Counted from the stretch's first letter, positions 54,115 through 61,838 are shown. The stretch: DNA of 64,000 nucleotides from Jeotgalibacillus marinus (GCF_040801915.1 NZ_JBFMIA010000001.1:533080-597079); one strand, 5' to 3'. Notes: generated by a model not told the origin, from the letters alone. A program made the numbers and translations.

Positions 54115-55758
54115 TTAAGGTCCCTCCACTTTATTCCATTCATTTTGTTTAGAGACTGTCCACTCATACGAACCCTCAAACACTTCAAGCGTCCTATTCT
54201 CTAGCAAACCAATTCTCGTGAAAAGCTTATTGAGAAAATATCGATCATGGGAAATAGCCAAAATAGTGCCTTCAAATTCATCTAGTGCTTCTTCTAACAC
54301 TTCCCTTGATTCTATATCTAAATGATTCGTTGGCTCATCAAGGATTAAAAAATTACATGATTGATGCATTAAGATAGCTAATCGGAGCCTCATTCTCTCC
54401 CCACCACTTAATCCAGAAACCTTGTTAAAAACACTCGGTCCATAGAATAAAAACTTTGCCAATGTATAACGGGATTCTTCTTCACTCATCCCAACTTCTT
54501 CTCTAAATAAGTCAATGACCCGATCTTTTTCACTAAAGGAGAGTGTATGCTGAGCTAAATAGCCTATGTGACAATTACTTCCTACTTTAATGATACCACC
54601 ATCAGGTTCGATATCCCCTAAGATCATCTTCAATAATGTCGTTTTTCCTGCTCCATTTCGACCTACAATTGCAAAACGATCTCGGTAATAAATCGATGCA
54701 TTCACATCGATTAGAAGTGGCGTTTGAAAGCTTTTTGAAACACCATCAAGTGTAAGTACATCTTTCCCGCTTCGATCGTTTGTACTAAAAAGTAAATTCA
54801 TTTTTTTTTGATTCAGTACTGGTTTTTTTATAAGTGATATTTTAGTAAGCGCTCTTTCCATGCTTTTTGCTTTTCGAAAAAGCTTTTCACTCGGTGGACT
54901 CGCTTCATTTGCCCATTGTCTTAAACGTTTTATGGCTTCTTTCATCTTTTTAATTTTCTTTTGTTGCTCTTCATAATTATGAAATTCTTGTAATAGCTTT
55001 TCTTCCTTTTGAGTAACAAAGGTAGAATAATTACAAGCGTAATTTGTCAGTTCTCCGTCTTCTAAATCCACTATGCTAGTTACGACTTGATCCAAAAAAT
55101 AACGGTCATGCGAGATGACAACGACCGAACCTGAATAATCTTTGATGAATCCTTCCAGCCATTCGATTGACTCGAGGTCAAGATGATTCGTCGGCTCATC
55201 AAGCAATAAAACAGTTGGTTGTTGCAGGAGTATAAGCGCAAGTCCCATTTTCGTTTTTTCCCCACCACTCATTTCTTTAAATGTACGTTCGACTAACTCT
55301 TCAATTTGCAGACCCTTTACAATGGATGCTATTTTAGACTCCATTTCATACCCACGTCGCTGCTCAAATTCTTCTTGTAAACTCCCATATTGCTCAACAA
55401 ATCGTGACAATCGTGACTCATTTTGTTCACTAGACAATTGTCCTTCTAATTTTTTCATTTGCGTTTCGATCGATATCAGTTCTTTAAATGCAGATTTTAT
55501 AAACGTCCTTCCTAATAAGTCACCATCTGCTGTCGGAATTTGACTAAGAGAGCCAATGTCACATTCTTTTTGCTTCGTAACTATTCCTTCATCTGCTTCT
55601 TCTCTTCCACTAATCAAGTTGAACAAGGTCGTTTTTCCACTACCATTACGTCCTACAAGCCCAATTCGATCATTTTCCTTAATCGTAAACGTTAGTTCTT
55701 CAAATATCGTTGTTCCACTATATTCTTTTTTAACTTGATTCAATTGGCATAAGATCAT
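54115..55758 (-). CDS. ABC-F subfamily ATPase, antibiotic-resistance (ribosome protection) type
   Basis: 547 aa with two ABC domains and no membrane part. Walker A GRNGSGKTT (near residue 37) and GRNGAGKTT; signatures MSGGEKTK and LSGGERMR; Walker B VLLLDEPTNHLD and FLILDEPTNHLD. The linker LRQWANEASPPSEKLFRKAKSM is of the VmlR/Msr/Vga resistance type, which dislodges drugs from the ribosome. Start MILCQLNQ follows GGGAGG by 9 nt. An attenuator leader with its own small ORF precedes it. The C-terminal coiled coil appears cut off by an in-frame stop. Drug specificity cannot be told. Confidence 0.88.
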   Translation of the reverse strand: MILCQLNQVKKEYSGTTIFEELTFTIKENDRIGLVGRNGSGKTTLFNLISGREEADEGIVTKQKECDIGSLSQIPTADGDLLGRTFIKSAFKELISIETQMKKLEGQLSSEQNESRLSRFVEQYGSLQEEFEQRRGYEMESKIASIVKGLQIEELVERTFKEMSGGEKTKMGLALILLQQPTVLLLDEPTNHLDLESIEWLEGFIKDYSGSVVVISHDRYFLDQVVTSIVDLEDGELTNYACNYSTFVTQKEEKLLQEFHNYEEQQKKIKKMKEAIKRLRQWANEASPPSEKLFRKAKSMERALTKISLIKKPVLNQKKMNLLFSTNDRSGKDVLTLDGVSKSFQTPLLIDVNASIYYRDRFAIVGRNGAGKTTLLKMILGDIEPDGGIIKVGSNCHIGYLAQHTLSFSEKDRVIDLFREEVGMSEEESRYTLAKFLFYGPSVFNKVSGLSGGERMRLRLAILMHQSCNFLILDEPTNHLDIESREVLEEALDEFEGTILAISHDRYFLNKLFTRIGLLENRTLEVFEGSYEWTVSKQNEWNKVEGP

Positions 55759-55802
55759 ACTCATTTCCTCCCAAGCGTTAATTGAGAGATCTCTTTTGAC
55801 AT

Positions 55803-55840
55803 AAAAAAATAGCCGTAGGGATCTTTCTCCCCCACAGCTA
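55803..55840 (-). terminator. Attenuator terminator in the ABC-F leader
   Basis: On the minus strand AGCTGTGGGG / CCCTACGGCT then T7; both non-Watson-Crick pairs become G-U only on this strand, so it is a minus-strand RNA terminator. A 12-nt inverted repeat, AGAGATCTCTTT (inside the leader ORF, near 55909-55921) and AAAGAGATCTCT (near 55786-55797), flanks it and could form an alternative fold. Confidence 0.75.
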
Positions 55841-55885
55841 CACAAATAGAACTAGTCTCAAGCATGCTTCGGACACACTTATAGC

Positions 55886-56053
55886 CTATTTTTGAAATTG
55901 CATGAGGTGAAAGAGATCTCTGAATGAAATTGGATCGTGCATTAGCGTGAAAATGGACAGACTCGTCCCTTTAAACGTATATGCATGAAAAATTCCACAG
56001 CAAATTGTGATAAACGCTAAAAATGCTGCAAAAAAATCCAATTCATTCCCCAT
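55886..56053 (-). CDS. Leader peptide of the ABC-F gene, 55 codons
   Basis: ATG at 56051-56053 after GAAGAGAG. It encodes a hydrophobic N-terminus MGNELDFFAAFLAFITICC followed by GIFHAYT and a polar tail ending LMQFQK-TAG, 46 nt before the attenuator stem. The position fits ribosome-mediated attenuation, as known for other resistance ABC-F genes: drug-stalled ribosomes on the leader would prevent terminator formation. The duplicated copy near 58.5 kb conserves only the first ~27 residues. Confidence 0.6.
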   Translation of the reverse strand: MGNELDFFAAFLAFITICCGIFHAYTFKGTSLSIFTLMHDPISFRDLFHLMQFQK

Positions 56054-56204
56054 CTCTCTTCACCTTCCTTTCCGTACAATCTAATTTATGGATCCATTAT
56101 ATAATATATTCAGAAAAAAAACAATTTATTCCATCGTCATTGGTACAAAGAAAAAACCGTGAAGTCATCCAACTCCACGGTTAAATTGGACATGTTAACT
56201 TATG

Positions 56205-56275
56205 ACCATCATTGTAAGTCCTTTTGAATCTTTGCATCAATGTCCGCCGACAACAGATAGACCACTCTAGGTGTT
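56205..56275 (-). pseudogene. Possible third DUF421 3' remnant
   Basis: RVVYLLSADIDAKIQKDLQ-stop on the minus strand, followed by the same ATGATGG end as the two DUF421 genes. Only the last few codons and the trailer are similar. Upstream sequence is unrelated. Confidence 0.3.
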
Positions 56276-56419
56276 GATCATAAACTTTCTACCGGATTGT
56301 GCTAATAACTATTTATTGAATTTGCATACAAATTGATGAGGTCGTCCCTTACAATTTTTTTAAAAAATCATAATATATATAGAAGCTATTCCTTTACTTC
56401 AGAAAGGAGGAAAATAATA

Positions 56420-56527
56420 ATGAGTGGTGAATACGCTGTACAAAAATGCAATCCCTTTGTACTGATTATTATAGTGTTCGTTCTATTAATTGTCGTAGGT
56501 TGTTCATGTTTCCATGGTGGTTATTAA
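56420..56527 (+). CDS. YjcZ-like small sporulation-type protein
   Basis: 35 aa: MSGEYAVQKCNPFVLIIIVF followed by a hydrophobic run ending VGCSCFHGGY. A short polar start, one membrane helix and a Gly/Tyr end are the YjcZ family plan, made in sporulating Bacillaceae. AAGGAGG 8 nt before ATG is a perfect SD. It lies in the copy-A-specific insert between the leader and DUF421-A. Confidence 0.65.
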   Translation: MSGEYAVQKCNPFVLIIIVFVLLIVVGCSCFHGGY

Positions 56528-56599
56528 GTTAGTGTAACAACTAGTTTTCCTCTTCCTCTTCCCCTTCCTCTTGTTTAAGGGTTAAGGCTGGCTGGAAGA

Positions 56600-56839
56600 T
56601 TAATAAGGTAAAAGAAACAAGATTACGTATGGAAGTTCTAGCGGTTCGGCAGGTACAATGGCTAAAACAAGCCGATTACTGAAATTCTCCGTTTTAGTTT
56701 TGTCGGCTTGACGATAGTCAACTGCCAAATTCAAAAAGTAATCGTATAAAAACTTCAAATTTGAAGGTAAAGTCATAATCAGTAAAGCCCCCCCCCCATC
56801 CAGACATAAACAGTAAAGAAAGCTCCCCAATCCAGGCAC
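56600..56839 (-). other. Doubtful 79-codon frame in the 56528-56850 gap
   Basis: A minus-strand frame includes FLYDYFLNLAVDYRQADKTK and NRLVLAIVPAEPLELPYVI, which look protein-like, but it has no SD and runs through a C10 tract at 56788-56797. Possibly the C-terminal part of a lost gene. Two to three direct units of about 32 nt beginning with AGTAAAG occur at 56781-56860. Confidence 0.25.
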
Positions 56840-56852
56840 AACAAGTAAAGAA

Positions 56853-56893
56853 AGCCCAATTTCTCTTTTGTCACACTGAGAAATCGGGCTTTA
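56853..56893 (-). terminator. Terminator after DUF421-A
   Basis: AAAGCCCGATTTCTC / GAGAAATTGGGCTTT on the minus strand, then CTTTACTTG. Part of a ~90-nt sequence repeated at 58086-58174. Confidence 0.7.
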
Positions 56894-56911
56894 TATATTC
56901 AAACATCCTTA

Positions 56912-57772
56912 TCATTGTAAGTCCTGTTTAATGTCTTGAATGATCCTCTTCAACTTCTCACTATTTTTTATATACATCAATTTCGCCTGTTCTTCATGTG
57001 CAGAAAGAGCAAATAGTTCTAAATCAGCTTGACACTTATTTAGTGTGGCAATTAAATAAGGTCCTTCATCAACAGAAGCGTTCGTTGAGATGTTGTCATC
57101 AAATTGATCGATGATTAGTTGTCCACTCGAGTCAAGTTGACCAATGAAAATATTCTCTAATTTAATCTCCAATTTTTCAAGTTCTGATTTCATCCATTCA
57201 TTACTTTTTCCAATTGACTCTAATGCCTCATCCATTATTTCTCCATCCATTATTACTGTGCGTGGTGCCTTCATTGGTGCGACTTTTAAATTTAGATCAC
57301 TTGGGGTTAATGGCTGTTTTTCTCTCTTCAATAATACATTCAAATCACCTGTAGGCTCTAAGATGGCATATTCAACGTCAGAAAGGTTAAACACATCTTT
57401 CCTTCGTAACAACTCCATCAGCTCATCTATTGTGTAACGCTCTTTTTTTAAGTTTTTTTCTAAAACATTACCATTTTCTATTAGCACAAGCCCTTTACCC
57501 TCTAGAAAATCACGTAATTTTTTACTTTTTAATGATAATAAATCAGCGGCAAACGGGATTAGAATAAATGCAAGAATACCAACTACACCATGAATAAAAC
57601 TACGATCAAGCCCCGTAATGATTTCAGCACCAATACTTCCGACTGTAATTCCTATTACATATTCAAAGAAAGAAAGCTCGGAAATTTGCTTTTTCCCGAG
57701 AACCTTTGTGACAAAAAAAAGCACGACTAATATGCCAGCCCCTCGAATGATAACTGATAAATACTCAGGCAT
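56912..57772 (-). CDS. DUF421-DUF1657 membrane protein (2Duf-like), copy A
   Basis: 286 aa. Three N-terminal membrane helices (VIIRGAGILVVLFFVTKVLG, FFEYVIGITVGSIGAEIITG, VVGILAFILIPFAADLLS) and a YetF/DUF421 cytoplasmic domain are followed by a C-terminal ~55-residue segment (YLIATLNKCQADLELFALSAHEEQAKLMY) resembling DUF1657. This composition is that of 2Duf, a spore inner-membrane protein linked to heat and chemical resistance in the spoVA2mob operon. No spoVA genes are present here. A DUF1657 gene precedes it by 35 nt. Confidence 0.85.
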   Translation of the reverse strand: MPEYLSVIIRGAGILVVLFFVTKVLGKKQISELSFFEYVIGITVGSIGAEIITGLDRSFIHGVVGILAFILIPFAADLLSLKSKKLRDFLEGKGLVLIENGNVLEKNLKKERYTIDELMELLRRKDVFNLSDVEYAILEPTGDLNVLLKREKQPLTPSDLNLKVAPMKAPRTVIMDGEIMDEALESIGKSNEWMKSELEKLEIKLENIFIGQLDSSGQLIIDQFDDNISTNASVDEGPYLIATLNKCQADLELFALSAHEEQAKLMYIKNSEKLKRIIQDIKQDLQ

Positions 57773-57807
57773 TCAATCACCTCCATACATAATGTTAGTC
57801 AGTGTTC

Positions 57808-57993
57808 CTATTGCGGATGCTCCAATTCCATTAGTCTGTCCTTTAAATCATCAATGACTTCACATACATCCAACATTGCACTATGCAACTTTTTCTTTGC
57901 ATCGATATCCACCTTGTTTACTGACAACGAAGATAGTCCACTCTCAACTTTTTTTAAATTAGATAAACAAATTCTCACATCCGTAACCTTCAA
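57808..57993 (-). CDS. DUF1657-like small protein, copy A
   Basis: 61 aa. KVTDVRICLSNLKKVESGLSSLS and AKKKLHSAMLDVCEVIDDLKDRL form two amphipathic helices as in DUF1657. TTG start 8 nt after GGGAG; an upstream in-frame GTG is possible. Cotranscribed with DUF421-A. Proteins of this family accompany DUF421 and SpoVA proteins in sporulation operons. Confidence 0.72.
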   Translation of the reverse strand: MKVTDVRICLSNLKKVESGLSSLSVNKVDIDAKKKLHSAMLDVCEVIDDLKDRLMELEHPQ

Positions 57994-58032
57994 ATAAATC
58001 ACTCCCACTCTTTTTAAAGAACACCCTATTTC

Positions 58033-58064
58033 TAATAAAATGCCCAATCAACTGCATTTTATTA
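58033..58064 (-). promoter_or_regulatory. Conserved hairpin upstream of the DUF1657/DUF421-A pair
   Basis: TAATAAAATGC / GCATTTTATTA, perfect 11-bp stem with a 10-nt loop. The equivalent hairpin upstream of copy B is at 60108-60140 with compensating changes. Role unknown. Confidence 0.5.
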
Positions 58065-58130
58065 GTGTATTCCACTTCTTTAGTAGAAAAAAAACACTTC
58101 AAATTTTAAGGTAAGTCATAACAAGTAAAG

Positions 58131-58171
58131 AAAGCCCAATTTCTCTTTTTTAACACTGAGAAATCGGGCTT
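58131..58171 (-). terminator. Second copy of the AAAGCCC/GGGCTTT terminator
   Basis: Almost the same hairpin as at 56853-56893, here after the ABC-F stub of copy B. With its 5' flank (CTTCAAATTTTAAGG) it forms a direct repeat flanking the DUF421-A module. Confidence 0.65.
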
Positions 58172-58185
58172 TGCTTTTATATATG

Positions 58186-58355
58186 GTAATCGTTCCTTCA
58201 TCTGCTACTTCTCTTCCACTAAGTTGAACAATGTCGTTTTACCTCTACCATTACGACCTACTAGCCCAATTCGATCCTTTTCGTAACCGTTAGTTCTTCA
58301 AATATCGTTGTCCACTATATCCTTTTGTAACTTGATTCAATTGCCGTAAGATCAT
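58186..58355 (-). pseudogene. Truncated ABC-F gene (5' stub)
   Basis: MILRQLNQVTKGYSG starts as in the intact ABC-F gene, then shifts frame; DRIGLVGRNGRGKTTLFNL, the Walker A region, remains with Ser changed to Arg. The match to the intact gene ends after about 55 codons. Remnant of the second ABC-F copy. Confidence 0.85.
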
Positions 58356-58398
58356 ACTTGTTCCTCCTAAGCATTAGTTGAAGATCTCTTTTAGCATA

Positions 58399-58650
58399 AA
58401 AAATAGCCGTGGAGGACCTTCTCCCCCACAGCTATACAAATAGGAACTAGTCATTATGCGTGCTTCGGACACACTTCCAGCCTACTTTTCAAATTGCATG
58501 AGGTAAAAAAGAGACTCTGAATGAAATTGGATTCGTGCATTGGCGTGAAAATGGACAGACTCGTCCCTTTAGCGTATATGCATGAAAAATTCCACAGCAA
58601 ATTGTGGGAAATGCTAAAAATGCTGCAAAAAAAGCCAATTCATTACTCAT
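58399..58650 (-). other. Decayed copy of the ABC-F leader and attenuator
   Basis: Starts at ATG 58648-58650 with MSNELAFFAAFLAFPTICC, then loses one T relative to copy A and shifts frame. The terminator stem (AGCTGTGGGGGAG / CTCCACGGCT, then T6) survives, but the AGAGATCTCTTT repeat partner has diverged. Confidence 0.7.
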
Positions 58651-58813
58651 CTCTCTTCACCTCCCTTTCCGTACAATCTAATTTATGAATTAATTATATA
58701 AATATTCATACAAAAAGCAATATAATTCCATGACCCTTCACTGTAAACAACGTAAAAAAACGTGAAGTCATCCAACTCCACAGCTAGGCTAGACGTTTGA
58801 ATTTTGTCTAAGT

Positions 58814-58938
58814 TTATACTTTAACAAAAATATTCGTTCCACCGGTAGAAGCTCGTTGATTGAATATGATGGTCATTCCGATCGTTTCAATACATTGACC
58901 AATGCTTGTGTACAAGAGTTGGATTGATAGAGTTATTC
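58814..58938 (-). pseudogene. YitT/DUF161-like membrane protein remnant
   Basis: CIETIGMTIIFNQRASTGGT followed by NIFVKV and a stop carries the x-ASTGGTDI-type signature of the YitT family after a hydrophobic stretch. About 40 codons remain and there is no start. Confidence 0.4.
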
Positions 58939-58991
58939 AGTAAATTTTAACATGCAAATTACCGAATAAGTTCCCATTTCACTTATAACCA

Positions 58992-59852
58992 TCATTGTAA
59001 GTACTTTTTAGTGTCTTGAATGACCTTCTTCAATTTTTCACTATTTTTAATATACATCAATTTCGCCTGTTCTTCATGTGCAGAAAGAGCAAACAGTTCT
59101 AAATCAGCTTGACATTTATTTAGGATAGCGACCAAATAAGGTCCTTCATCAACAGACTCGTTCGTTGAGATACTGTCATCATATTGATCGATGATTAGTT
59201 GTCCATTCGATTCAAGTTGACCAATAAAAATACTCTCTACACTAACTCCTAATTTTTCAAGTTCTGATGTCATCCATTCATTGCTTTTCCCGATAAACTC
59301 TAATGCTTCATTTATCATTTTTCCATCCATAATTACTGTGCGTGGTTCCTTTATTGGTGCGACTTTTAAATTTATATCACTAGGAGTTAATGGCTGTTTT
59401 TCTCTCTTCAATAATACATTCAACTCGCCTGTAGATTCTAGGATGGCAAATTCAACATCGGAAAATTGGAACACACTTTTCCTTCGTAACAACTTCATCA
59501 GCTCATCTGGCGTGTAACGCTCTTTTTTTAAGTTTTTTTCTATAATATTACCATCTCGAATTAGCACAGTCCCTTTTCCATCCAGAAATTCACGTAAGTG
59601 TTTACTCTTTATTGCTAATAAATTTGCGGCAAACGGAATTGAAATAAACGCAATGATTCCAATTACACCGTGAATGAAACTATTATCAAGCCCTGTAATA
59701 ATTTCAGCACCAATACTTCCGACCGTATTTCCTATTATATATTCAAAAAAAGAAAGCTCGGAGATTTGCTTTTTCCCGAGCATCTTTGTGACAAAAAATA
59801 GTACAACTAAAATACTTGTTGCTCGAATGATAATTGTTAAATACTCAGGCAT
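58992..59852 (-). CDS. DUF421-DUF1657 membrane protein (2Duf-like), copy B
   Basis: 286 aa, the same length as copy A and mostly identical over its whole length. Differences cluster in the membrane part (NTVGSIGAEIITGLDNS, IIAFISIPFAANLLAIKSK) and at residues 105-140. The C-terminal ILNKCQADLELFALSAHEEQ is nearly unchanged. Both copies look functional. Start MPEYLTIIIRA after GGAGGTGATTGA. The DUF1657 gene precedes it by 28 nt. Confidence 0.85.
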   Translation of the reverse strand: MPEYLTIIIRATSILVVLFFVTKMLGKKQISELSFFEYIIGNTVGSIGAEIITGLDNSFIHGVIGIIAFISIPFAANLLAIKSKHLREFLDGKGTVLIRDGNIIEKNLKKERYTPDELMKLLRRKSVFQFSDVEFAILESTGELNVLLKREKQPLTPSDINLKVAPIKEPRTVIMDGKMINEALEFIGKSNEWMTSELEKLGVSVESIFIGQLESNGQLIIDQYDDSISTNESVDEGPYLVAILNKCQADLELFALSAHEEQAKLMYIKNSEKLKKVIQDTKKYLQ

Positions 59853-59880
59853 TCAATCACCTCCATACAATAAATTGTTC

Positions 59881-60069
59881 CTATCGTTGCGGATGCTCTA
59901 ATTCTTTTAGTCTCTCCTTTACATCATCGATGACTTCACACACTTCCAACATTGCGCTTTGCAACTTTTTCTTTGCAACGATGTCCGCTTTGTTTAGTGA
60001 CAAAGAAGATAGACCACTCTCAACTTTTTTTAAGTTTAATAAACAAATTCTCACATCCGTAATCTTCAA
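59881..60069 (-). CDS. DUF1657-like small protein, copy B
   Basis: 62 aa, a close paralogue of the gene at 57808. KITDVRICLLNLKKVESGLSSLSLNK and AMLEVCEVIDDVKERLKELE. TTG start after AGGAGTGATTGA. Cotranscribed with DUF421-B. Confidence 0.72.
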   Translation of the reverse strand: MKITDVRICLLNLKKVESGLSSLSLNKADIVAKKKLQSAMLEVCEVIDDVKERLKELEHPQR

Positions 60070-60107
60070 ATCAATCACTCCTACTCTTTTTAACCAACAA
60101 CCTCTTT

Positions 60108-60140
60108 TTACAAAATACCCAACCTGAGGGCATTTTATAA
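60108..60140 (-). promoter_or_regulatory. Conserved hairpin upstream of the DUF1657/DUF421-B pair
   Basis: TTATAAAATGCCC / GGGTATTTTGTAA (G-U pairs allowed on the minus-strand RNA), equivalent to the stem at 58033-58064 but with different sequence in the upper half. Confidence 0.45.
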
Positions 60141-60186
60141 GTCTATTCCACTTTATTTAGTAAACTTTTAAAAAAACACTTCAAAA

Positions 60187-60217
60187 AAAAGCACCCTTTT
60201 AAAGGATGCTTTTTTCA
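60187..60217 (-). terminator. Terminator after queF
   Basis: AAAAGCATCC / GGGTGCTTTTTT around TTTAAAA on the minus strand. Confidence 0.85.
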
Positions 60218-60221
60218 TAAG

Positions 60222-60719
60222 TTATCGATTATCAATTGTTTCTGGATACATATCATGATTCATCAATCGGTGGAAAGCCATTTCTTCATACTTTGTCTCT
60301 GGCTTACCATAGTTCACGTAAGGATCGATTGAAATTCCGCCACGTGGAGTGAATTTCCCCCAAACTTCAATGTAGCGAGGATCCATGAGTTCGATCAAGT
60401 CGTTCATGATGATGTTCATGCAGTCTTCATGGAAGTCACCATGGTTTCTGAAACTAAACAAATAGAGTTTCAATGACTTACTTTCAACCATTTTTTCGCC
60501 AGGAATGTAGCTGATGTAAATCGTTGCGAAATCAGGCTGATTCGTTTTTGGGCAAAGTGATGTAAATTCTGGGCAGTTAAATTTAACAAAGTAATCTCTG
60601 CCAGCGTGTTTATTATCAAATGACTCCAACACTTCAGGTGCATAGTCGAATGAATACGCTGTGCCCTGATTTCCAAGTAAACTAACACCTTCAAGTTCTT
60701 TATCTGATCTTCCAGTCAT
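60222..60719 (-). CDS. queF: NADPH-dependent 7-cyano-7-deazaguanine reductase
   Basis: 165 aa unimodular QueF. The nucleophile Cys is in EFTSLCPKTNQPDFATIYISY, and the QueF motif ESKSLKLYLFSFRNHGDFHED follows. Reduces preQ0 to preQ1 in queuosine synthesis. No queC/D/E genes adjoin and I see no preQ1 riboswitch in the short 5' gap. AGGAGG lies 7-8 nt before ATG. Confidence 0.96.
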   Translation of the reverse strand: MTGRSDKELEGVSLLGNQGTAYSFDYAPEVLESFDNKHAGRDYFVKFNCPEFTSLCPKTNQPDFATIYISYIPGEKMVESKSLKLYLFSFRNHGDFHEDCMNIIMNDLIELMDPRYIEVWGKFTPRGGISIDPYVNYGKPETKYEEMAFHRLMNHDMYPETIDNR

Positions 60720-60757
60720 GTGTGTGCCTCCTAATTACCTCAATATCTATGTTAAAT

Positions 60758-61675
60758 TTAAAGTTCAATTGGTTCAGATCGTTTTCGATGCCTTGTATGA
60801 GTCGGTAACTGTGGCAAGATGATTCCTACTAAAATTAACATCATTCCAAAGCCTTGTGCAAGTGTAATGACTTCTCCTAAAATGAACATCGCTGCTACAA
60901 TCGCTGCTGGTAATTCGGCTGCTCCTGCGATCGTTGCTAACCCTGAATCAATATGCGGTGTACCGAGTGAGAAAAAGATAATCGGAAAAATTGTCCCAAA
61001 TAGACCGAGCACCAAGCCATACGACCACAAGCTTTCAGTCAATGTTCCATCCCATACGAAGGTTGGTCTGAATAGCGCGATAATCACCAAGATCCCACCT
61101 ATTGCAATCATTATACTACGTTGAATGGTCGGTGCATTTTTCGCGACTTTTCCACTAAAAAAAATAAATAACGCAAACGTAATAGAAGCAAAAAAACCAT
61201 ACATTACGCCATCTAAACTCTGTGACCATTGAAAACCATTTGCTTCAAAAATACCAGCAGCAAAAATTGTACCTAGCCATAAGAGGACAACAGATACGAG
61301 TTTTTGCTTGGACGGCCACTTTTTACTCGCAATCGCATCAAGTAAGACCCCAATCCAAGTGAATTGAAACAACAATACTATGGCAATTGAAGCGGGTAAG
61401 CGTTCAATACTCAAGCTATAAAATATACCGGTAAAGCTTAAAAACACGCCAATCCCCATTAGATTTAAATTACTTTTCAATGACAATTTTTGTTTTTTCG
61501 AGAAAGTTAATAACAGTAACAACATGATGATCCCAAAGAAATATTGACCACCTGTTACTTCATCTATTGAGTGTCCTGCACCAAAGGTAAGCTTAACAGT
61601 TGATGCATGAATTCCGTAACTACATGCACCAATAAGAACAAATAGTGAATACTTTACTTGCTTAGGTAGAACCAT
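60758..61675 (-). CDS. EamA (DMT) family transporter
   Basis: 305 aa with ten helices in two EamA repeats (YSLFVLIGACSYGIHASTVK; LDGVMYGFFASITFALFIFFSG). Drug/metabolite exporter family; substrate unknown. ATG after AAAGGAG; the TTG two codons upstream is rejected. The EamA end GEVITLAQGFGMMLILVGI is intact. Confidence 0.9.
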   Translation of the reverse strand: MVLPKQVKYSLFVLIGACSYGIHASTVKLTFGAGHSIDEVTGGQYFFGIIMLLLLLTFSKKQKLSLKSNLNLMGIGVFLSFTGIFYSLSIERLPASIAIVLLFQFTWIGVLLDAIASKKWPSKQKLVSVVLLWLGTIFAAGIFEANGFQWSQSLDGVMYGFFASITFALFIFFSGKVAKNAPTIQRSIMIAIGGILVIIALFRPTFVWDGTLTESLWSYGLVLGLFGTIFPIIFFSLGTPHIDSGLATIAGAAELPAAIVAAMFILGEVITLAQGFGMMLILVGIILPQLPTHTRHRKRSEPIEL

Positions 61676-61681
61676 TCGCAA

Positions 61682-61800
61682 AACTCCTTTACATTAGAGC
61701 GGATGCGGGCGTTAAACTGCCTTAGCATGCTGCGGCCTCCTCCGCTATTTTGTAGGGTGACTTGGAGATAGGCAGCTAGCCGCTTGCCTAAACAATAAAA
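61682..61800. repeat. Palindromic intergenic stretch
   Basis: AGCGGA/TCCGCT bounds a GC-richer segment (61694-61746), followed by AGGCAGC/GCTTGCCT. It is more GC-rich than its flanks, lacks coding potential and may be an old repeat. Confidence 0.3.
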
Positions 61801-61803
61801 ATC

Positions 61804-61838
61804 CATAATAAAAGGAAACATCTGTTGGAGATGTCTCC
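61804..61838 (-). terminator. Terminator after the effector-binding protein gene
   Basis: GGAGACATCT / AGATGTTTCC then TTTTATT on the minus strand. Confidence 0.85.

Larger units (their letters stand above)
55578..58100. repeat. Segmental duplication, copy A
   Basis: ABC-F 5' end, leader, DUF421 gene and DUF1657 gene. Matches copy B (58186-60186) in order and sequence, except that 56240-56750 is specific to A. The right-hand match ends at an AAACACTTCAAA block in both. Confidence 0.8.
58186..60186. repeat. Segmental duplication, copy B
   Basis: Stub of ABC-F, decayed leader, DUF421-B and DUF1657-B in the same order and strand as copy A. 58690-58990 is specific to this copy and contains a YitT-like remnant. 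Confidence 0.8.

Noticed and set aside
60720..60757. PreQ1 riboswitch before queF
   Set aside because: The gap is only 38 nt to the EamA stop and has no pseudoknot-like pattern.
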